Origin: Magnaporthiopsis rhizophila
Taxonomy: Eukaryota; Ascomycota; Sordariomycetes; Magnaporthales; Magnaporthaceae
DNA: 64,000 nucleotides
Assembly (NCBI GenBank): GCA_003049465.1
Contig: PYSS01000125.1
Location: 47,562-111,561, forward strand
Direction of reading: 5' to 3'
The notes under the pieces are model-generated. The model did not search any database. It was given only the letters and a program-made list of their open reading frames with translations, and was not told where the DNA came from. Each line of letters starts with the position of its first letter. Position 1 is the stretch's first letter. Positions 57,230 through 64,000 of this stretch are shown one piece after another. The translations under genes and the position numbers were made by a program.

Positions 57230-60200
57230 NTTTTTTTTTTTTTTTTTTTTTTGGTTAAAAGGAGGTTGTTTATGTACCTAACGAGTGACCTTTGGGTGTA
57301 CCGCTTTTTTCCTGGTCCGCGTGCCGGGCTGCTTTGATCTCGAGGTTGCGTCTTGTGGTTGCTGGTCGAAAACCGTGTGTTTTCTGGTACCCGTTCGACT
57401 TGCTGGAGCTCCGTGCTGGTGTTCGTATTGCGTACGCAGGCGGTGCAAGTTGGTTGGTTGGTTGGAATGCGACCAGCCAAAACGGCGAGGCGACGATGAC
57501 TCGACGGGGCACACAACGCCCTTTTGCCACTTCTGGTGTGATCTTTCTCCGGTTGTTGTTTCGCTTTCGTTCGTCTTCCGAGTCCGCACAAAGTAAAAAT
57601 CAAAAGGTCAAAAGTTGGCGGTTCACTCAAAGTCAACGCACGGTCGAGGGAGGCTGGCTCGTGTCGCTTTTATCCCCCGCGCTGCCGGCTGATGAGGTCT
57701 GGACGTGCTTGGTTGGGTAGGCTCCTCCTGCAAGCGGCTTCTCCCAAGGCTGACCTGCTTCGTCACTGCCGGTGCCCCAATCTCTGTACCTCTGTACGTG
57801 CGAGCAAAAACAAGAGAAGGCACACGGGTCAAGCCTCAATGCGGTTGCGACACTGGGCGGCGAGAGCGTCTGAGCAGAAACGGAGGGAGATTGGACGCGA
57901 GAGAAGCGGGCAACAACATACGTTGAATGATTAACAGCAGCCGTTTTAGGGCTTATTTGGCGTGGATGATTTCACAATTCTTTTTGACTCACGGCTCGAT
58001 TGCCACACCAAACCTGAATTACTCTCCCGACGGCCTGGGACCGAGAGTTGGTGGTGGCTGCAGCGTCTATGATCGGCCGCCCGTCACCAAGTTTTTTTGT
58101 CAAGTGGTACCTCCCTCCGGTACTACCGAGTCAGATTGGCCATCCACGACAATCGCCCGATGCCGGCTGACTTTTTTATTTTATTTTATATCTTTTTTAT
58201 TCTTTTTTCCGTGTCCCTCTCCAGTTCGTTTCTTCACCTCTCCGCTTTGGTTCACGCAGCTGCCGCAGCCGTTCGCGCACACACTGTAAGGGGCGGCGGG
58301 CTGCTGCGGGGAATGGCTTGGGACGTGGATTCGTGGTGCAAATGATATTGGACATTAAATCAGCCGCCAGGGAAACCCAGACACCTCGGGAAAATAGCCT
58401 GGACACCCATCAAGTGGCTTGCACGCTGGCCCACCAGTTCGGTTCGGAGTCCGATTTCCAGCCTGCCGCGAATGGTATGGTGTGGAAGCCAACATTGAAC
58501 ATTTGGAAATTTGTAAAAATTAACCAGCAGCATCGCGGTTCGGTTGGGGGCGCCCGACCGACTCTTGCTGCGGGCTCCCCCTTTTTCGGCGTGCAAATTT
58601 GGTTCTGGCTAAGATCGGCCCTGTTGCCTCCCATCGTCTCAATAATACCCGTGCGTTTGTACGCTGCGCGTATGATGAATCTATTCTGGGGGAAACATCA
58701 CGGCACCATCGGCTTGGCGTGAGGACCCCTTGCTTAAGAGATTTGACCGAGGACTTTTTTTTTTTTTTTCTCTCTCGCAAGTCCCTTTTTAGACACAGCG
58801 ACGGACAGACGCAGCCCCAACAGAAATTTTGCCGCGGAAACTCGAAGTGGGATGATGGGGCAACGCTATACGTGCCAAGCTCTCACCCGTGGGATGAGAC
58901 TGCATGCAGCAATGATGGAGCGGAGCCGAACTGTGCGGCGTCCACTGGGTACGCCCCAAGCGAGGTACCCCGCAAGCCTTCTATGAACGCGACTGGCTAT
59001 CGCATCTCCGTTAGCTGCGCCGGCACCGGACTTCTGACGTCGGCGCGCCATCGGCCAGCCAGAAGAAGAAAGAGGGTTTCTTGCCAAGCCGACGCCAAAC
59101 CGGAGCCCCTGCACCGGCGTCACAAAGGGTGGGGATTTGGGCGATTAAGATATTGGTTGCAAGCGTTTCGGCGCCGCCTATGACACGACATGAGGCGCCT
59201 TCAGCCATAGGTTCCCCGGACATGGCAATCCTTCCATCGGCTCACGAATCCAATGCTGATATCATCCGTGCCCATCCACACCACCCTCGTCAACAAATGA
59301 ATCGAGCTCCGCCCTGGGGGATGCATACGCCCCTCCGAACCCCCCACGCAGTGTCCATGTTACATTGCATGACCGGACGGATGACTGGCAGCCTGTCCGG
59401 CAGCCTTGCTCTGACAAGACATTCGAGACAGCTGGCGGTGGTGCTGGTGCTTTATCTGCAGCCGCCAAGAAAAATGCAGTGGTCGGTCACGGACACGCCA
59501 CTCCAATCTCGGTCAACGAGCACAAGCGCCGAACAAGGCAGCGGCCCGACGCCAGGCCGGCGTGTGTGTCGTTGCAGCGCCGCGGCTCGCTTTGGCCGGC
59601 TCACAATTAGAAAGTGACCTGGCAGGCAATTTGACGTGCACCAACACGGCCTCAATCAGCTGGTCGTTGAGCTGGACCGAGTGGCTGGATTGGACTGGGT
59701 TAGGGGTGAGGGCTGCCCAAATGGCCTGACAGAAAGCATAGCCAGTCTGACATGTTTTTAGTCCATTGGTTCCGTCAACTGGAGTGGAATGGAAAGGAGT
59801 CACCTCGACAGGTTTGACCCGGGCTGGCACAGGCTCTAATTTCGGCCGACATGACCCTCACTCAGAATTGCGTGTGTTGTGGGCAGACTCGGTTCTTGGC
59901 TTGTCAGGAGCTGCTGCTCAGCATCCATCCACGCGAGAGGTGAGGCTTCCATCGCACAGTCAATCGCCTCGTCTTGGTCTATTTTGGACACGACATGGTG
60001 ATACACCCAAGGCTGTGCAGTGAAGGCCCTGTGAGCTTGAGCAGGTTTCCGGCTGACTCGGGGGAACAAACGTCAACGGTGGATTCCAACCTGGAGGCTC
60101 AATCGATCGCCCGACTAGACGTAACCAATTTCAGCATTGTGCCTACTACCTACCTGGTAGGTATATTTAGACCAACAGCCCAGTGTGAATACTCGGCAAT

Positions 60201-60979
60201 TATGATACAACGTATTTTTCTGTCTTGTTGCCTGGGAAATCGACAAGATCGGAGGCCACATCGTGCCATCCTCTTCTCTGACTCACATGCGGGCTGCAGC
60301 TGTAAGTGGTAATAGACAGACGGGCATAGTGACGACTGTCAATGCACCTGCCTCGGGATTGGCGAGCTGGGGAAGGCAGCCCAGAGCTTTTGCTGCCGTA
60401 CGTTCCCTCGATTCAGCACTCGAGTCCCACAACGCCTGCAGTGAGGGTCCTTTTTATGGAAAAGAGCCAACGGCCAACAGGGCGCAAGGGCATGGGGCAG
60501 ATTTGTGGGGCAAGTGACGTTGAACTGCGAAGCCGACATCGGTCGAATAAATTCCTACAGCTTCAGATGCACGATCGCGAACCCACAACCGGGCTCACTC
60601 ACCTAAACCTGCCTCACTTTGACCTGACTGATTGCTCCTGCAGCACATCACCGAACCAAACAGCTCGAGCTTGGCCCGTCGGTCGCCTCTTCTGGATCCT
60701 GCCTGCCCATTGCAACCCAATTGCAACGAGAGGAGGGGCATACAGCAAACATCGTGCCCACTTCCTCCGCCATCCTGCGTCTATCGCTTTCCCCATCTTT
60801 ACCACGCCTCCACCGCTACGACACCCATCATGCACGGAACAGGTACTCGCAGAGACTAGCGGCCTTCAATACCATTCCAGCTATTCAGATTCCGTCCGAC
60901 GATCCATAGCCTCCTGCTGCATACTCCCTTCCTGTCTTCACTAGGTAACTGGGTGGGTAGGTAGCCAAGCACCGACAGC
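56497..60979. other. Intergenic region upstream of TAD3
   Basis: 4.5 kb with no supportable gene. It contains a purine-rich GGAAA tract (57105-57190), long T runs around an unresolved base (57191-57252), a T-run near 58757 and TACC-type motifs at 60144 and 60943. Frames up to 200 codons have no domain. Confidence 0.5.
57191..57252 (+). repeat. Poly-T tract interrupted by an unresolved base
   Basis: T37, then AA, one N (57230) and T22. The preceding 85 bp are almost pure purine (GGAAA/AGGAAA units). Probably a homopolymer-induced assembly break. Confidence 0.9.
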
Positions 60980-62460
60980 ATGCGGGCGCCTGACATTGCC
61001 GCCATCATCGAGACCAAGGACCAGCTGGTGAAGGATCTTCTGCCAGACAACGTCAAACATGGCGTCCTGATCCCGCTCAAGACCACCCTCGAGCTGAGGG
61101 ACACTCACAGCTGCGGCCAGGCCCTTATCACTCGCGCCCCCACCAAGAGTGCGAGCATGGTCATCGGGTACACTCCCATACGGACCCGTTCCCTAGCTTC
61201 CCCTAGAAGGCGACCCAGGCTAACGGAATGATGCTCGGGTCACCCCTGTGATCATATAGCGCGCTACAGAACCTGCTTCCGGTGGGAGTTGTTAATGGCC
61301 TCTCCCACCTGCGGCGCTGCGCGAAGCCGTGCGACCTGCCATCCCACCTCAAGGCACACTTGATGAACGATACACCCCAGAGCCGCCAGATGCACACGGG
61401 GAAGGCGGCCTGGGTTTACATCATGCTCGGTATCGAATCCCTCTTCGATATAGATGAGCTCTTCGAGTCTCTGTCCAAGGTCGAGAACATGGGCGTTGAG
61501 CCGTTTGTGGCCAGCATCCCCGTCCCCCTGCTACCGCCCACGTCCCAGGTTCAGGCAGCCCTCTGGTGCGGCCAGTTCTGGCCTACGGTCTACCGCAAGA
61601 CGAACCCGCTTGGACCCCACCCTAGTCTCGTGGCCCGGTCCACGGATGATATTGCCATGGACGCGGCCGTATGGATGGGCCTCGCTCACATGGTCGCTGC
61701 CAAGGCCCGCAAGGCTGGCCTCGGCCTGCCCATCGGCGCCTGCATCATCCAGCGTATGGATGACGGCCAGACAAAGCTTGTTGCGCTCGCTGCCGATGCC
61801 CGCTGGAACCGCTGGGGCAACAGCCCTCCGGCCGGCGCAAACGGAGGAGGCTCGTCCTGCTCGACAACGGGCAACCCCATAGGCCACGCAGTGTTGCGTG
61901 CCATCAGCATGGTGGCCAGAAAGCTAGTGCGTGCCGAGAAGCGAGTCTCTACCGTTGACGGCGACGGCGGCGGCGACGGCGGCACGGAGACGCCCGTGAT
62001 GAAACCACAAGCGGCGGCGGCGGCAGCAGCTGTTGCTGCCATGGCGGCATCTGCGGCGCACCGCATCCCTGTCGAGTTCGACCCGTTCCAGGACGACCCC
62101 CTGCTCGAGGAGGAGCGGCTCGTGTTCGAAGCCGACCACCCGTCTCCCGAGGGATACCTTTGCCACGGACTCGAGCTCTATCTGACGCACGAGCCGTGTG
62201 TGATGTGCGCCATGTCAATCCTGCACTCGCGGATGGGAAAGGTGATTCTCGCCGAGCGGATGCCTCTTACTGGCGGGATCTGCTCCGAGGACCGCATCCT
62301 GGACCCTGCAAAGCACCCGGGCGCGTCCGATGTCATGGATGGCGGCCACGGCCTGGGCCTCTTCTGGCGCCGCGAGCTCAACTGGAGTCTTCTGGGCTGG
62401 GAGTGGGAGCCTTGCGACGGCCTCAGGCCCGAGCGGCTGCCCCCCACTACTCACGCCTAA
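60980..62460 (+). CDS. TAD3: tRNA-specific adenosine-34 deaminase subunit Tad3
   Basis: Two exons, 60980-61167 and 61260-62460; 462 aa. The 92-bp intron (donor GTACAC, CTAAC branch, acceptor ATATAG) restores MVIGALQNLLPVGVVNGL, followed by LSHLRRCAKPCDLPSHL, typical of Tad3. The deaminase fold carries GHAV (H272, V274) and EPCVMC (C376, C379): three zinc ligands are present, but the catalytic glutamate of the HAE motif is valine, the hallmark of the non-catalytic Tad3/ADAT3 subunit. Tad3 pairs with Tad2 to convert A34 to inosine in several tRNAs, an essential reaction in fungi. LYLTHEPCVMCAMSILHSRMGKVI and the C-terminal LFWRRELNW also fit the family. An Ala-rich insert (about 310-330) lies between the two zinc motifs. 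The ATG at 60980 is the first in frame. Confidence 0.95.
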
Positions 62461-63964
62461 CAGGCGTCGACAGCAAACGACGTGTGGCAAGGTCCATATC
62501 GTCTGACCTCGGACTACGCTAGGCCATTCCAAGTCATGTTTTCATTTGGCGACTATTCGGGGAGGACCGCAGCTCTAGGTCGATGGCTGTTGGCAATGCC
62601 AAATCGTGTTTTCATGTGGCTACTACTCAGGAAGGATCACGCCTTTGCGTCGATGGCTGTCGGCCATGCCAAGTCGGTTTTCATGTGGCAACTACCTATT
62701 CAGGAGAGGAAGGCGGCTAGATCCCGATCGATAGCGCTCTCCTGGAGCCTGCTCTGTTTCCGGTACTATTGGCCATTTCCATTCAATTTGGGGGAGGCAT
62801 TAACGACGTTGGGGTTTATGAAGTCATCCGCGAGGTCTGGCGATTCTCTATGGGGACAGAAATGAGGAAAGTGAAGGGAAAAGGAGGGGACAAGAAAAGG
62901 CGCATTGTAACGCTAATTGTGAGAAGGAGACGACGAGGGCAGGGCAATCATAGCATGGCGTTTGGCGCAGGGAGGAAGGCGGCATCTTCTAGAGCTGGTC
63001 CGCCAGGTAGAGTTAGTTAGACTCTTAGGTATCGAACTGCTTGATTCCAGACTCTGCCCGATTCCCGTGATCAGTCGAATTCCCTAGCTGTGCGCGACGG
63101 GACTGGACGTCGTAACTACTATCTCATCGATGATTAGCTCAGAGCCAAGAGGATGGGCTTCAGCTGCCGCCTTTGCTGTTACGGAACCGACATGCCGCCG
63201 AATTGACCAACCCCTCTTGAACAACAAAAGAACCCCCTCATTTACCCCAGCTGGTTCTGAGGGAGGGTCACAACCGGACGGGAATGGAGGCTTTTCTTTG
63301 CTGCGCGTTTGCGGCCGCTTCAGGCCCGTTTTCTTCTGTTCATTTCTTCCTTTCATTGTCTGGTTATTTATGCGCTACACGAGGTTATTGCTGATTCCGT
63401 CAATCGACACAGCCAACTGGAATTTTTCTCAGTTTTCGTCTTATTTTTTGCAGCAAGGGCGTGGAGGCCGACGGAAGAAGCTGAGGAGGGGAGCCCCCCC
63501 TGTCCCCGCCCACGCCCACGCCTCCCATGAGGGTCCCCCACGAAAACGAAGATGCGGATCCTCTTTGACTTTTTGTGACAGCCCTTCAGTACGGATTGAA
63601 GGCTGCTTCATTCCTCCTTCTTCCTGCCTTCTTGCTCGCCTTTGTCGCTTGTCGGCGGTGGGATGAAAAACAGAGTCTGGCCGCCGCCGCATTTAAAGAA
63701 GGGGCGACCCTCTCCTCCATCGTCTCCACGTTGAGCCTCGCGACGCCCACAGCAGCCGCCCACCAGTCCAAATTTCCGAGCGTGCAGCGAGAGCTTGAGC
63801 AAACAGCGAACAAATGCGGGCAGGCAAGCAAACAAAAAAGCGAGCAAACTGCCACACGAACCACCCAGGGAAAAGACACTCATTGCCTGCCTTGACAGCT
63901 CCGAAAACGGCCAAGCGGAGTTGTCGACGCTGAACGAGAGACGGCAAGCTAAATAGCAACAGAA

Positions 63965-63996
<32 letters not shown>

Positions 63997-64000
63997 CAAA
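62461..64000. other. 3' flank of TAD3 and terminal intergenic region
   Basis: Contains the 70-bp minisatellite described separately and an A28 run at about 63969-63996. The frames on both strands near 63130-63960 carry no domain. No gene is supported; one could continue beyond the window. Confidence 0.5.
62524..62710 (+). repeat. Minisatellite, period about 70 bp, 2.7 copies
   Basis: The units align on CCA(A)RTCRTGTTTTCATKTGGC and TCGATGGCTGTYGGC. CGATGGCTGT recurs at 62581 and 62651, and TTTTCAT at 62539, 62609 and 62678, so the period is 69-70 bp. Copies differ by about 20 percent. It begins 64 bp after the TAD3 stop. Confidence 0.85.

Overview
The window looks like a nuclear contig of a filamentous ascomycete, most likely a Sordariomycete. 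Genes are interrupted by short introns (about 70-210 bp, one of 532 bp) with GTRAGT-like donors, CTAAC/CTGAC-like branch sites and TAG/CAG acceptors. Start codons sit in CAMMATGG-type contexts. Intergenic DNA is full of homopolymer A/T runs, triplet repeats and a recurring TACCTACC/GGTAGGTA motif. There are no bacterial-style operons, rRNA genes or CRISPR arrays. Three assembly defects are visible: a 479-base N gap (38555-39033) and single N bases inside homopolymers at 34820 and 57230.

Layout. 2.2-3.5 kb: secreted GH128 cell-wall glucanase (+). 8.8-10.6 kb: membrane RING-H2 ubiquitin ligase (-). 15.8-17.2 kb: Gfo/Idh/MocA oxidoreductase (+, three exons). 18.5-19.5 kb: CENP-B/Tc5-type DNA-binding protein with no transposase core (-). 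20.8-21.9 kb: Trm9-like tRNA wobble-uridine methyltransferase with a 25-alanine tract (+). 24.1-25.7 kb: Myb/SANT protein (-) whose true first exon is not visible. 25.7-44.1 kb: a stretch of about 18 kb with no supportable gene, containing the N gap. 44.1-45.4 kb: tubulin-folding cofactor B (+). 45.4-49.8 kb: a decayed-looking stretch, an ankyrin-repeat gene (-) and a head-to-head repetitive hypothetical frame (+). 50.3-52.7 kb: LtrA-family membrane protein with a polyglutamine N-terminal extension (-). 54.0-56.5 kb: bifunctional 6-phosphofructo-2-kinase/fructose-2,6-bisphosphatase (-). 61.0-62.5 kb: Tad3, the non-catalytic subunit of the tRNA A34 deaminase (+), followed by a roughly 70-bp minisatellite.

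The genes do not form a pathway cluster. Most are housekeeping or regulatory. Two (Trm9-like and Tad3) act on the tRNA wobble position but lie 39 kb apart with no sign of co-regulation. No secondary-metabolite cluster, intact transposon or mating locus is present. Exon models were built by eye from splice signals and reading-frame continuity. They are firm where a conserved domain crosses the junction, and uncertain at the 5' ends of the RING, Myb and PFK2/FBPase genes.
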